In this document: piece by piece, positions 1 through 8,519 of the stretch
Layout of the letters: each line of letters opens with the position of its first letter
How positions within the stretch are numbered: position 1 is the first letter of the stretch
Assembly (NCBI GenBank): GCA_035549175.1
Contig: DASZRL010000123.1
Location: 1-64,000 of the forward strand
DNA from: DASTSN01 sp035549175
Lineage (GTDB): Bacteria; Bacteroidota; Bacteroidia; Chitinophagales; Chitinophagaceae
Direction: 5' to 3'
Length of the DNA: 64,000 nt
The notes under the pieces: generated by a model
Databases searched by the model: none
The model's input: only the letters and a program-made list of their open reading frames with translations
What the model was told of the DNA's origin: nothing
Translations under genes and position numbers: made by a program

Positions 1-620
1 TCTACCAGGCCCACTGGCGCCCGGATTTCCCGATGGCCCATATCCTGCCGCACTGGAACTGGCCGGAACGCGTGGATTCCATCGTCCCGGTGCATGTCTA
101 CACCTCGGGGGATGAAGCGGAACTATTTCTGAACGGCCGGAGCCTGGGAAGGAAAAAGATGCGGCCGGGCCAGGATTTCCGGTTGGTATGGGACAGTGTG
201 CGGTACGAGCCTGGTGAAGTGCGCGTGGTAGCCTATAAGCAGGGCAGGGTGTGGGCGCGCGATACAGTACGCACCACGGGAGCGCCGTCAACACTGGCAC
301 TGGCCGCCGATCAGGTACGGGTCGCCGGTAACGGACGGGACCTGGTCTATGTGAAGCTGATGGTTCAGGATGCTTCCGGCCGCACGGTACCCCGCTCCCA
401 TCCGGTGATCCACTTTTCCTTGGAGGGTCCGGGTGAGATCGTGGCTACCGATAACGGCGACGCCACCAGTTTTGTTTCCTTTCAGAGCCCGGTACGGCCC
501 GCTTACAATGGAATGGCCCTGGTTATCGTGCGGGCCAGAGAGGGGGAGCGGGGAACGCTGGTTGTTAAGGCAAGCAGCCCGGGCCTGGCTCCTGCGGTAA
601 CAAAAATCCAGGTAAACTAA
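1..620 (+). CDS. Glycoside hydrolase family 2 (beta-galactosidase-like), C-terminal part
   Basis: This is the 3' end of a larger gene whose start lies outside the window; the frame is open from base 3. The visible 205 residues begin with YQAHWRPDFPMAHILPHWNW, the stretch that follows the catalytic barrel in Bacteroidota GH2 beta-galactosidases. A DUF4982-like beta domain comes next (TSGDEAELFLNGRSLG), then an Ig-like/invasin-type beta domain. Catalytic residues are not in view. GH2 enzymes of this class release terminal beta-galactosyl or related residues from oligosaccharides in the periplasm. The stop is 13 nt before a GH29 fucosidase, so the two are probably co-transcribed as part of a glycan-utilisation locus. 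Substrate cannot be told from this fragment. Confidence 0.85.
   Translation, partial: YQAHWRPDFPMAHILPHWNWPERVDSIVPVHVYTSGDEAELFLNGRSLGRKKMRPGQDFRLVWDSVRYEPGEVRVVAYKQGRVWARDTVRTTGAPSTLALAADQVRVAGNGRDLVYVKLMVQDASGRTVPRSHPVIHFSLEGPGEIVATDNGDATSFVSFQSPVRPAYNGMALVIVRAREGERGTLVVKASSPGLAPAVTKIQVN
3..32 (+). other. Upstream in-frame part of the GH2 gene
   Basis: The first complete codons of the window continue the GH2 frame (YQAHWRPDFP) before the first ATG at 33, showing that the ATG is internal and the gene is truncated by the window edge. Confidence 0.85.
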
Positions 621-633
621 TAAAATATAGCGT

Positions 634-1959
634 ATGCTTTCTCGCATTATCAAGGTTGTATTGCTTACCGCAATGGTCGCAGAATGCGCCGCGCAGTCCA
701 GGATCGACCCGGCCTCCATCCGGGCTAAAATGGGCTGGTTCGCAGACGCCAAGCTTGGCATCTTCATCCACGAAGGGATTTATGCCGTGGACGGCATTGA
801 CGAATCCTGGAGTTTTCATAACCGGAAGATCAGTTACACGGATTATATGAAGCAGCTCAGGGGATTTACCCTGAAGAACTATGACCCGGCGGCCTGGGCT
901 GATCTCATCCGGGAAAGCGGGGCCCGGTACGCCGTCATCACGACCAAGCACCATGACGGCGTGGCCATGTATGATACCCGTTTAAGTAACCTGAGTATTG
1001 CCAAAGCCACTCCGGCCAAGCGCGATATGATCAAACCCTTCTTTGAGGAACTCAGGAAACGGGGGATAAAATGCGGAGCCTATTTCTCCCTCATCGACTG
1101 GTCCCATCCCGATTATCCGGGTTTTCTTAAGGACAGCTCCCGCTACCGGGTGCAGGACGACTATGCCCGGTGGAACCGATACCGCAACTTCTTCCAGGGC
1201 CAGATCCAGGAAATCAATTCCCTGTTCAAGCCTGATCTGTGGTGGTTCGACGGGGACTGGGAACACAGCAGTGAGGAATGGGAAAGCCAGAAGGTCCGGC
1301 AACTGATCCTGTCCGGGAACCCCGCTGCGATCATCAACGGCCGCCTGCAGGGCTATGGCGATTATGAAACCCCGGAACAGAATTTTCCTGTTTCCAAACC
1401 GGATTATTCCTGGTGGGAGTTGTGTATGACTACCAATGACAACTGGGGGTTCCATCACGATAATAACTGGAAAACGCCCTATGAGATCATTACCATTTTC
1501 ACCGATGTGGTATCCAATGGCGGCAACCTCCTGCTGGATATGGGTCCGAAGGAGGACGGCACGATCCCGGACGAGCAGGTGCAGGTGCTCAGGGAACTCG
1601 GGGCCTGGAACAGGAAAAACGGGGAAGCCGTATTCAATACCGTGGCGGGGATTCCGCAGGGCCATTTTTACGGTCCTACCACGTTGTCCAAAGATTCAAC
1701 CACCCTATACCTGTTCCTCCAGGGCCGGGTTTCCGGAGAAGTCACCCTGAAGGGCCTGATCAACCGGATCCGGGATATTACCGTGGTGGGAAGCAATGCG
1801 CCGATCTCCTACAAGATCGTAGGCAAGATATCCTGGAGCGCCGTACCCGGGCTCGTCTATATTTCCGTTCCGGAGAATGTCCTGGATAAATATGTAACCG
1901 TCCTGCGCGTAAAGCTGGACGGACCCATTCATTTATATGGCGGCAAGGGAGGCCTGTAG
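634..1959 (+). CDS. Alpha-L-fucosidase, GH29
   Basis: The 441-residue protein has an N-terminal signal peptide (about residues 1-20, ending AECAA) and so is exported. The GH29 barrel follows. Residues 104-109 read TKHHDG, the conserved substrate-pocket His pair, and WWFDGDWE places the likely nucleophile at Asp206. A C-terminal beta domain starts at about residue 340. Length and motifs fit a complete retaining alpha-L-fucosidase that removes fucose from host or plant glycans. It starts 13 nt after the GH2 stop and shares its strand, consistent with a glycosidase operon. Linkage specificity cannot be predicted. Confidence 0.9.
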   Translation: MLSRIIKVVLLTAMVAECAAQSRIDPASIRAKMGWFADAKLGIFIHEGIYAVDGIDESWSFHNRKISYTDYMKQLRGFTLKNYDPAAWADLIRESGARYAVITTKHHDGVAMYDTRLSNLSIAKATPAKRDMIKPFFEELRKRGIKCGAYFSLIDWSHPDYPGFLKDSSRYRVQDDYARWNRYRNFFQGQIQEINSLFKPDLWWFDGDWEHSSEEWESQKVRQLILSGNPAAIINGRLQGYGDYETPEQNFPVSKPDYSWWELCMTTNDNWGFHHDNNWKTPYEIITIFTDVVSNGGNLLLDMGPKEDGTIPDEQVQVLRELGAWNRKNGEAVFNTVAGIPQGHFYGPTTLSKDSTTLYLFLQGRVSGEVTLKGLINRIRDITVVGSNAPISYKIVGKISWSAVPGLVYISVPENVLDKYVTVLRVKLDGPIHLYGGKGGL

Positions 1960-2362
1960 CGGCCGCCTTGCGGTGCAGGAAGCAGGAAGTTACCTGATCC
2001 ATTCGTGATATTGTCAGTCTATTTCCTGCATTAAACCTGGACATTTAACAGTTTGTTGGGTTAAATGATGCCTACACGGGGGCGGGTTACGGCAAGCCCG
2101 ATCCGAAAATGGGCTATCTTTGATCCGTGACTTTTTCTTTGCCCATACCTGGCTCCCTGGTGCTGCCCGCGGTTTCCCGTTTGGTTTCGGGATCCCAGGG
2201 CTATTGCCCGGGCCGCTCCCAGAGCACCGGCTTCCACCCAGGGCTGCTTTTTGCCTTCCAGCCGCTGGCCTTTGATAAGGTAGCCCCGTACTAATTGGTC
2301 TGTCCGGTACGGGGGTTTCAACAGGTACATCCTTTCTTTTTCCTTTTTTCAATTGATCGCTT
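1960..2362 (+). other. Gene-poor region with a promoter-like element and hairpins
   Basis: No convincing gene is seen in these 403 bases. A perfect match to the Bacteroidota -7 element, TATCTTTG, lies at 2115-2122 on the plus strand, about 240 bases before the glutamate-synthase-like gene. A perfect 8-bp stem follows (CCCCGTAC at 2284-2291 with GTACGGGG at 2307-2314), along with smaller stems such as GGGC-TATT-GCCC. A 55-codon GTG-started frame at 2127-2294 begins 4 nt after the TTTG but does not look protein-like. The simplest reading is a long, folded 5' leader. Confidence 0.4.
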
Positions 2363-3916
2363 ATGTTTCGGATTCCGCAGCGAATCCCGGCAGCTACCTG
2401 CATATTGGTAGCCCTTCTGCTGGGTGCCATTGGAGCGTTGTGGCTTGCGGCCATGAACCCGGGTTTTTTTTCTTACGTACTGGCCCTGATAAGCCTGGCC
2501 TTGCTTGCGTTGGCGGTTTATCACCGGCTGCAGCGCAAAAAAGCTATCCTGCGCAACTTTCCCCTTGTGGGAGGGCTCCGTTATTTCCTGGAGTCCATAC
2601 GCGCCGAATTGCGACAGTATTTTTTTGAATCCGACCTGGACGGACGCCCCTTTAACCGGCGCCAGCGTTCCCTGGTCTACCAGCGGGCCAAGAATCAGCG
2701 GCAGACCGTGGCGTTCGGGATGCTGGACGATCCGATGCGCCCCGGATTTGAATGGGTTTCCCACGCGCTGTTCCCCCTGAAAGGATCCCTGCCTGAACTG
2801 CGCACCTGGATAGGCGGACCGCAATGCATGGTGCCTTACCAGGCCAGCCTGCTCAATATCGGGGCCATGAGTTACGGTGCCCTGAGCCGGACCGCCGTAA
2901 CTGCGCTTAACCAGGGCGCTCGCCTGGGCGGGTTTGCGCACAATACGGGCGAGGGCGGGATCAGCCCGTATCACCTGGAAGGCGGCGACCTGATCTGGCA
3001 GATCGGAACCGGTTATTTCGGTTGCCGGGATGAAGCAGGACGGTTCTCTGCTTCCGCTTTCCGGGAAAAGGCCCGGATGCCCCAGGTAAAGATGATCGAA
3101 TTAAAATTGTCCCAAGGTGCCAAACCCGGCCACGGGGGCCTGCTGCCGGCGTCCAAGAATACGGCTGAGATTGCCGCGATCCGGCTGGTGAAGCCAGGTA
3201 TCCCGGTGCATTCGCCTGCTTCACATACCGCTTTCCAGTCTCCGAAGGGCCTGATCCGCTTCCTGCAGACCCTGCGGGAACTCTCGGGCGGTAAGCCGGT
3301 TGGCTTTAAACTCTGTCTCGGGCAACCGGAAGAGTTGGAACTGATCTGCCGGGCTATCCGGTCCACGGGCATTCTGCCGGATTTTATCACGGTGGATGGC
3401 GCCGAAGGCGGAACCGGGGCGGCTCCCCTGGAATTCACCGATTCGGTCGGTATGCCCCTGCTGGACGCCCTGTCGGAAGTGACCCGGATTCTGCGATCCT
3501 GCCAGTTGGACCGGGATATCAAGGTGATCGCCTCCGGCAAATTGGTTACTGCCTTTGACATCCTGAAAGTGCTGGCGATGGGCGCTTCGGCCTGTTACAG
3601 TGCCCGCGGTATGATGCTGTCCCTGGGCTGCATTCAGGCTCTCGTATGTGACAGCGGCCGGTGTCCCACGGGCGTGGCCACGCAGGATCCGGCCTTGTAC
3701 CGGGGACTGGATCCGGGGGACAAGTCGGTACGCGTTGCCAGTTATCATGCTGCAACCATCCGGGCCGTGGGTGAGCTTATGCAGGCTTGCGGGTTCGCTA
3801 CCCCGGAAGATATCCGCCCGGATCGCTTTTTCCGCAGGATGCCGGATTTTTCCGCCCGGAGTTTCCAGTCCATCTATGGGAAATTTCGCGTCAGTACGCA
3901 GCCTGCCCAAACCTGA
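2363..3916 (+). CDS. Membrane-anchored FMN-binding glutamate synthase family protein
   Basis: The 517-residue protein starts with two hydrophobic segments (about residues 11-30 and 36-53). A glutamate-synthase central/FMN domain (GltS, PF01645 type) fills most of the rest. Family marks are GAMSYGALS, then NTGEGGISPYH, GAEGGTGAAP, and CDSGRCPTGVATQDP near the C-terminus. The glutaminase domain and the GXGXG domain of full GltB are absent, so it is not a complete glutamate synthase. Stand-alone members of this family are widespread and their reaction is not settled. It is followed 24 nt downstream by a GreA/Rnk-like gene, probably in one transcript that ends at the terminator near 4400. Confidence 0.85.
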   Translation: MFRIPQRIPAATCILVALLLGAIGALWLAAMNPGFFSYVLALISLALLALAVYHRLQRKKAILRNFPLVGGLRYFLESIRAELRQYFFESDLDGRPFNRRQRSLVYQRAKNQRQTVAFGMLDDPMRPGFEWVSHALFPLKGSLPELRTWIGGPQCMVPYQASLLNIGAMSYGALSRTAVTALNQGARLGGFAHNTGEGGISPYHLEGGDLIWQIGTGYFGCRDEAGRFSASAFREKARMPQVKMIELKLSQGAKPGHGGLLPASKNTAEIAAIRLVKPGIPVHSPASHTAFQSPKGLIRFLQTLRELSGGKPVGFKLCLGQPEELELICRAIRSTGILPDFITVDGAEGGTGAAPLEFTDSVGMPLLDALSEVTRILRSCQLDRDIKVIASGKLVTAFDILKVLAMGASACYSARGMMLSLGCIQALVCDSGRCPTGVATQDPALYRGLDPGDKSVRVASYHAATIRAVGELMQACGFATPEDIRPDRFFRRMPDFSARSFQSIYGKFRVSTQPAQT

Positions 3917-3940
3917 TTTTTCACCGTTAAACGCATACAT

Positions 3941-4342
3941 ATGAAACAATCTGAAATGCAGCCCATCCTTCGCTGCGACGATTATCAGTTTCTTTCCCAG
4001 TATCTGGATGGCAGGATCTATGCATCCCATGTGGACCGCAGCAACGCACAGAAACTGCGATCGGAACTGAAAAGGGCCCGGGTAGTCAGTCCCCTGGAAT
4101 TTCCGGGTGACGTGATCCGTCTGAATTCCCGTGTCAGTGTAAGAAATGAGGAGCGAAATGACGTCATGGAACTGGTCCTGGTCACCCCGGACAAAGTCAA
4201 TCAAAAGCAGAACCTCATTTCCGTGATGGCTCCCATCAGCATCGCCCTGCTTGGATTCCGGCAGGGACAGCGGATCACCTGGAAAATGCCTACCGGCCTG
4301 AGGACTTATACCATCCTGCAGGTGGATAATGTCAGTGAATAA
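3941..4342 (+). CDS. GreA/GreB-family (Rnk-like) transcription factor
   Basis: The 133-residue protein matches the nucleoside-diphosphate-kinase-regulator (Rnk) branch of GreA/GreB. A short helical N-terminal part is followed by the FKBP-like C-terminal domain (about residues 50-130, with the MELVLVTPDKVN strand and SIALLGFRQGQRITW). It is too short to hold the full coiled coil that GreA inserts into the RNA polymerase secondary channel. Rnk-type proteins bind RNA polymerase without cleavage activity. It is the last gene before an intrinsic terminator. Confidence 0.8.
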   Translation: MKQSEMQPILRCDDYQFLSQYLDGRIYASHVDRSNAQKLRSELKRARVVSPLEFPGDVIRLNSRVSVRNEERNDVMELVLVTPDKVNQKQNLISVMAPISIALLGFRQGQRITWKMPTGLRTYTILQVDNVSE

Positions 4343-4369
4343 CTGCCCAGGATACTTCGTTGCCCGCCA

Positions 4370-4407
4370 GCAGGCAACCCAACGTTTACGGGTTGCCTGC
4401 TTTTTTT
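4370..4407 (+). terminator. Intrinsic terminator
   Basis: A perfect 11-bp stem (GCAGGCAACCC at 4370-4380 with GGGTTGCCTGC at 4390-4400) has a 9-nt loop and is followed directly by seven T. It ends the transcript carrying the glutamate-synthase-like and Rnk-like genes, just before a convergent gene. Confidence 0.93.
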
Positions 4408-4435
4408 GGGGTCCGCCTGCCGGCAGGCTGGCTGG

Positions 4436-4939
4436 TTAACCGATCAGCTTGGACAAAATCACTTTCCAGTTATGGGCGCGCTGTTCCAGGGCCTCCGCTT
4501 CCTGGCCATTGTTCAGCATGTAGCGGAAAAAGGGTATCCTGGCCGGCTGACGGCCATCGCGGAATTCCAGCACCAGTTCAATGGCCTCTGTATACGGGTT
4601 TCCGGCTGGTGCGCCCGGCTGGGGTCCCTTTGCCCCCAGATAGGTTTTTTGAACGCCACAGCGAATCACCTGGTCCAGCTCGACCAATTGCCGTTCATAC
4701 TGTTTCCTGTGGATGCGCTGCACAATGACCAGTTTGCGCTCCGGGCCGTTCAGCCCGATGGCGCAGCCCGTGAGTAATTCATGACCGGAGTAGCTGCTGC
4801 CCGCCTGGCCCATCCAGCTGAGCTGGCTGACCAGGTCGGCAATATCTCGTTGTTTGTCCCGGTGGTGGATGAACACCAATAGACCGATGGCCAGGGAGAG
4901 AAAGAGTAATAAAAGCAGGGTGACAACCAGGGTTGACAT
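4436..4939 (-). CDS. Small membrane-anchored protein of unknown function
   Basis: The 167-residue protein begins MSTLVVTLLLLLFLSLAIGLLVFIHH, a single N-terminal membrane anchor, and continues as a soluble domain rich in charged residues (for example RIHRKQYERQLVELDQVIR). The frame stays open upstream to 5053, but the ATG at 4939 puts the membrane helix at the N-terminus and was chosen for that reason. No family was recognised. The conserved-looking end (FRYMLNNGQEAEALEQRAHNW) suggests a real gene. It is convergent with the operon ending at the 4370-4407 terminator. Confidence 0.6.
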   Translation of the reverse strand: MSTLVVTLLLLLFLSLAIGLLVFIHHRDKQRDIADLVSQLSWMGQAGSSYSGHELLTGCAIGLNGPERKLVIVQRIHRKQYERQLVELDQVIRCGVQKTYLGAKGPQPGAPAGNPYTEAIELVLEFRDGRQPARIPFFRYMLNNGQEAEALEQRAHNWKVILSKLIG

Positions 4940-5334
4940 ATACTGAAGAATTGGAGGATGAAAAAATAAGAGTAGGGCCGGGCCAACGCCGGACTGGTCC
5001 GGGAAGGCATGGCTCAGATTCTGCGCAGGCGGCAGGGCAGCCTGCGTACCCAATCAGGGCCGCAGCAGGTCGCCAAATTCCTTCAGGCTGGAAAAATAAA
5101 ACAGGCGCGAACAGAAGGGGTTAAACTCAGTAAAGGAGTCTACTTTGCCGGCACAAGGCAGGTGCCTCCAATGGACAAATGGAATATGTGGTGCCGGTGC
5201 CATGCGACAAAGATACGCACTGGCCGACAGAATTCATCCTTCGTGGACCCGGTGGGTCCGCAGCCTGCCGGGTACGGGGCAGGTTATTCGAGCGGAAAAA
5301 TCCGGGTATCCCGTACCTTTACGTTTTGCCATAA
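4940..5334. other. Intergenic region between divergent transcripts
   Basis: No gene was recognised here. The frames that cross it (for example 5009-5425 plus) run through the riboswitch and are not credible. One exact -7 promoter match on the minus strand is listed separately. The rest shows no clear signal. Confidence 0.4.
5208..5215 (-). promoter_or_regulatory. Promoter -7 element (TATCTTTG), minus strand
   Basis: The minus strand reads GTATCTTTGTCGC, an exact TAnnTTTG element. It points toward the small membrane protein gene starting at 4939, about 265 nt away. No clear TTTG is seen 19-20 nt upstream, so the promoter is tentative. Confidence 0.4.
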
Positions 5335-5454
5335 ACGGGGTGCCTTGTCCCGCCGCAGGCGGGCTGAAAAACAGGCTGAGATTATACCCTTGGTACAGCC
5401 GGTGATTCATTCGGCTGTATCCTAACCTGATCCGGGTAATGCCGGCGTAGGAAA
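5335..5454 (+). ncRNA. TPP riboswitch (THI element)
   Basis: All conserved blocks of the thiamine pyrophosphate aptamer are present in order. GGGGTGCC is at 5337-5344, an extra P3a hairpin (CCCGC...GCGGG) at 5349-5363, CTGAGA at 5376-5381 with ACCC at 5386-5389, CCTGATC at 5426-5432, and GTAATGCCGGCGTAGG at 5436-5451. It lies about 75 nt upstream of a PnuC-family gene. A further hairpin (GGGAAAGG...CCTTCCC, about 5475-5491) between aptamer and start codon may be part of the expression platform. TPP binding normally lowers expression of thiamine uptake or synthesis genes. Confidence 0.95.
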
Positions 5455-5528
5455 AGGAAGTCAGCTCGTCACGTTGGGAAAGGTCCTTCCCGTTGCTCAC
5501 CGACGCAATACCTGCAGGTAATTTGTCC

Positions 5529-6170
5529 ATGGACCATCAAATACATTTATTGCTTCGGGAACTGATCTCGACAAGCTGGCTGGAATGGCTGGCCGTTCTG
5601 TTCGGTGTCGCCGAGGTCCTTTATGCGCGCGCCAATAAGATCTGGCTGTATCCCACGGGGATAGCGGGGGTCTTGTTGTCCATGTATCTTTTCTTCCAGG
5701 CAGGGTTGTATGCTGAGTGCGCCCTTAACGGATATTACCTCGTGATGAGCCTTTATGGCTGGGTTTACTGGATCAGGCGCAAGGGGCAGCCCGAAGTTCC
5801 CGTCTCGGTGTGTACCCGGAAGGAATGGGGATGGGTGGTTGGCATGACACTGGCGGGATTTGGCCTGCTTGTCTTTCTGCTGGACCGGTTTACGGCTTCC
5901 ACTGTTCCGGTCTGGGACGCCTGGGTGAGTGCTACGGCCTGGGCAGGTATGTGGCTACTAGCCCGCCGGAAACTGGAAAACTGGATCCTCCTGAATATAT
6001 CCAATGCCTGCGCGATCCCCCTGCTCTGGTACAAACAACTACCCCTGTACGCCGTGCTGACCCTGTATCTCTTCCTTGTTGCGGTACAGGGCTATCGTCG
6101 TTGGAGGCAGATACTGACCGCCCGGCATACCGTCCCGGCCCGGATCGGTTCGGGGATCCAGACCACGTAA
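5529..6170 (+). CDS. pnuT: PnuC-family transporter, probably thiamine transporter PnuT
   Basis: The 213-residue protein has about seven hydrophobic segments and PnuC-family marks (WLYPTGIAGVLLSMYLF and ENWILLNISNA). PnuC proteins move vitamin precursors by facilitated diffusion: nicotinamide riboside for PnuC itself, thiamine for PnuT. The TPP riboswitch directly upstream argues for thiamine. The frame opens at 5493, but the ATG at 5529 starts closer to the first membrane helix and leaves the riboswitch platform intact. The usual Bacteroidota partners (TonB receptor, thiamine pyrophosphokinase) are not adjacent. The next gene, a flavoprotein, starts 15 nt after the stop. Confidence 0.85.
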   Translation: MDHQIHLLLRELISTSWLEWLAVLFGVAEVLYARANKIWLYPTGIAGVLLSMYLFFQAGLYAECALNGYYLVMSLYGWVYWIRRKGQPEVPVSVCTRKEWGWVVGMTLAGFGLLVFLLDRFTASTVPVWDAWVSATAWAGMWLLARRKLENWILLNISNACAIPLLWYKQLPLYAVLTLYLFLVAVQGYRRWRQILTARHTVPARIGSGIQTT

Positions 6171-6185
6171 AAGCAAAGTAACTAT

Positions 6186-7301
6186 ATGAACCCTGTTCCC
6201 CCGCCCTGTAATTTCCTGGATCCGCAGTTCACTGAAATACTTCGCCGGTATGCTGCCGCGGCGGAGCAATCCGGGGACCTTGATCCGCGACAGCTGGACC
6301 TCATTTACCGCGAAAACTGGTTTAACCTGTTCGTGCCCCAAGCATTCGGAGGCCTGGAGCGGAGCCTCCCGGAGGCCCTTCGGATCGAGGAAGGGTTGGC
6401 GTGGGCTGACGGGAGTACCGGCTGGACAGTCACCCTGTGCAGCGGAGCAGCCTGGTTCATCGGGTATTTGCCTGGTACGGCAACCCGGGAAATCTTCGCT
6501 GATCCGCGGGTATGCCTGGCGGGCAGCGGGATGCCGGCCGGGCTGGCCCGCCGAACGGCGGGCGGGTATGAGGTTTCCGGTTGCTGGCCTTACGCCAGCG
6601 GAGCCAACCATGCCACGGTCTTTACCGCAAACTGCCGGCTGGAAGCGGAAGGGAAGCCCGTTCTGGATGAAATGGGCCGGCCGCAGGTTATTCCATTCTG
6701 GTTCAGGCGTGAAGAAGTGCAGGTCCGCCGCGCCTGGAAGGCGATGGGGCTTATCGCTACAGCGAGTCACAGTTTTGAGGTTGCCTGCCAGGTGGTTCCT
6801 CCAGGCCGGGCCTTCAGCCTGGAGCCGAGGGACCGGATCCTGGATCTCCCGGTCTTTGCCTTTCCCTTCCTGCAACTCGCGGAATCCACGCTGTCGGTGA
6901 ATCTTTCGGGGATGGCATGGCGGTTTCTCGAGCTGTGTGTACAGCAGTTTGGTGAAACGGGGCGCGGGCGGGCCGGTGATAAGGGGGAAGGGGAACAATT
7001 ACTTCGCCAAACCCGGCTGGCCGGGGACCGGCTTGATGCGGCCAGGCAGGATTTTTATGAGTCAGTTGACCGGGCGTGGCAGGACGTGCAAAGCGGGCAG
7101 TCAGTGCCATCTGGCAGGTTGCGGGAGATCAGCCGGCAAAGCCGCCGCCTGGCAGCTGTGTCCCGTGGCGCGGTGGATGAAATCTATCCCTATTGTGGCA
7201 TGGCGGCGGCCATGTGCGACTCGGAGCTGAACCGGGTCTGGCGCAATTTTCACACGGCAAGCCAGCACCGGCTCCTGCTGTTTCCCCTGGCTGAGCCTTG
7301 A
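6186..7301 (+). CDS. Acyl-CoA dehydrogenase-like flavoprotein
   Basis: The 371-residue protein has the acyl-CoA dehydrogenase fold: an N-terminal helical domain (FVPQAFGGLERSLPEALRIEE), a beta middle domain (VSGCWPYASGANHATVF and KAMGLIATASHSFEV) and a C-terminal helical bundle. The pattern W-x-Y-ASG with a short middle domain is closer to flavin-dependent monooxygenases of this superfamily (HsaA/DszC-like) than to true acyl-CoA dehydrogenases. The usual catalytic Glu could not be placed. It follows the thiamine transporter by 15 nt, so it is probably under the same TPP riboswitch. That is an unusual partner, and its substrate is unknown. Confidence 0.7.
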   Translation: MNPVPPPCNFLDPQFTEILRRYAAAAEQSGDLDPRQLDLIYRENWFNLFVPQAFGGLERSLPEALRIEEGLAWADGSTGWTVTLCSGAAWFIGYLPGTATREIFADPRVCLAGSGMPAGLARRTAGGYEVSGCWPYASGANHATVFTANCRLEAEGKPVLDEMGRPQVIPFWFRREEVQVRRAWKAMGLIATASHSFEVACQVVPPGRAFSLEPRDRILDLPVFAFPFLQLAESTLSVNLSGMAWRFLELCVQQFGETGRGRAGDKGEGEQLLRQTRLAGDRLDAARQDFYESVDRAWQDVQSGQSVPSGRLREISRQSRRLAAVSRGAVDEIYPYCGMAAAMCDSELNRVWRNFHTASQHRLLLFPLAEP

Positions 7302-7357
7302 GGCGAAGAAGGGCGGGTCTGCCCGGACAGCCGTACGATAACGTCCACCGGCCATGA

Positions 7358-7933
7358 CTAGCCTGCCCAGGCCAGCAGGAAGGCAAGCGAACTGCCCAGC
7401 AGCCGGCGAAGCAGGCTGAGGCCCTGCGCCTTCTGATTCCGGATGGTCTGTTCGGAAAGGCCCAGCTGGACAGCCACGTCCCTGACCTTCTTTTCCTCCA
7501 CCAGCAGCAGGTCGATGGTTCTGCGAACCGCCGGGGGCAACTGGCGGATGGCGGCCTGAATTTCCCGCATGGTTTCAGCGGCAATGACCCGGTGGACTGC
7601 ACTTTCTTCGATGATCGGATGTACTTCACCGTAAGCTTCCTTTTCACCATCGGCATATTTGGCATGCCGCAGATGGTTCAGACATTCATGGCGGACCATG
7701 GTATAGAGATAGGAGCGGAGCGCCCCGGCCCGTTTGACCCTGGCTCTTTTTTCCCAAAGCCGAATGAAGCAGTTCTGCACCAGGTCTTCCGCCAGTTCCC
7801 GGTCATGGATCCATGTGCAGGCATACAGGCACAGCACGGGAAAATACGCCCGGAAAAAAGCTGAAAAACCAGACTCCTCCCCCCGAAGGAAGGATTGGAA
7901 CATGGCCAGTTCGCTAGCATTTTGTGATTCCAT
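7358..7933 (-). CDS. RNA polymerase sigma factor, ECF subfamily
   Basis: The 191-residue protein has sigma region 2 (about residues 25-95: AEDLVQNCFIRLWEKR and RSYLYTMVRHECLNHLRH) and region 4 (about 125-180: LPPAVRRTIDLLLVEEKKVRDVAVQLGLSEQTIRNQKAQGL). The form is that of Bacteroidota ECF factors, which usually sit beside a FecR-like anti-sigma factor and a SusC/SusD pair. None is present here, so this is an orphan. It is divergent from an XRE regulator with only about 30 bp between the two starts. Confidence 0.92.
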   Translation of the reverse strand: MESQNASELAMFQSFLRGEESGFSAFFRAYFPVLCLYACTWIHDRELAEDLVQNCFIRLWEKRARVKRAGALRSYLYTMVRHECLNHLRHAKYADGEKEAYGEVHPIIEESAVHRVIAAETMREIQAAIRQLPPAVRRTIDLLLVEEKKVRDVAVQLGLSEQTIRNQKAQGLSLLRRLLGSSLAFLLAWAG

Positions 7934-7963
7934 AAAACACTCGCCTATGGGTGATTGTTAAGG

Positions 7964-8230
7964 ATGATGCGTTTGCTCAATTTTATTCGTCAAGGAATAA
8001 AATTGAAATCGAGGATCGATTTATATGTCATAGAACGCGTAAAGGAGAAGCGGCTGGAAAGAGGTCTTTCCCAGGCCGACCTGGCTTTCGAATTGGGGAT
8101 GTCTGTCGGTTTCATCGGCAAAATCGAAAGCCCCCGGTATCCGGCCCACTACAATGTCCGCCATCTCAACGAGCTCGCCCGCATTCTCAAATGCAGTCCC
8201 CAGGACTTTCTGCCCAGGAAGCCGCTTTGA
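7964..8230 (+). CDS. XRE-family helix-turn-helix protein
   Basis: The 88-residue protein consists almost wholly of one Cro/CI-type helix-turn-helix (ERGLSQADLAFELGMSVGFIGKIESP, about residues 32-57). A short lead-in precedes it and the end is CSPQDFLPRKPL. The start is uncertain: the frame has TTG at 7955 and ATGs at 7964 and 7967, and 7964 was chosen. Its start lies about 30 bp from the divergent ECF sigma gene, so the two share or overlap promoters. No toxin or prophage genes are next to it. Confidence 0.75.
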   Translation: MMRLLNFIRQGIKLKSRIDLYVIERVKEKRLERGLSQADLAFELGMSVGFIGKIESPRYPAHYNVRHLNELARILKCSPQDFLPRKPL

Positions 8231-8519
8231 ACCCTGCACCTTCTTCGTCAGCAAAATAGTAAAAATATCGTCCACTTGCTTCAGGGTAAGTGAATCTGTT
8301 AAAGGCCCTGGTATTTTTAGGATGTATGGGTGGCCACGCCAGGGTGGCAGACGGGTTCCCGCAGTGCGGGGTACGGGAGGGTCTTGCCAGTGTTTACCAT
8401 TAATTCGGGACGGATCCGGGTGATATTACTTGTTGAATTTAGCCGGATGTGCAAAAAAGGGAGATTATTTTTAGAACCCCGCGACCGCCTTACCCTCTGA
8501 ATTTGTAATTTTATTCCGC

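Noticed and set aside
2127..2294. 55-codon GTG-started frame 4 nt after a perfect -7 element
   Set aside because: Composition is not protein-like and its end lies in a perfect hairpin; kept only as part of a possible leader.
5009..5425. 138-codon open frame on the plus strand
   Set aside because: It runs through the TPP riboswitch aptamer, which is clearly an RNA element.
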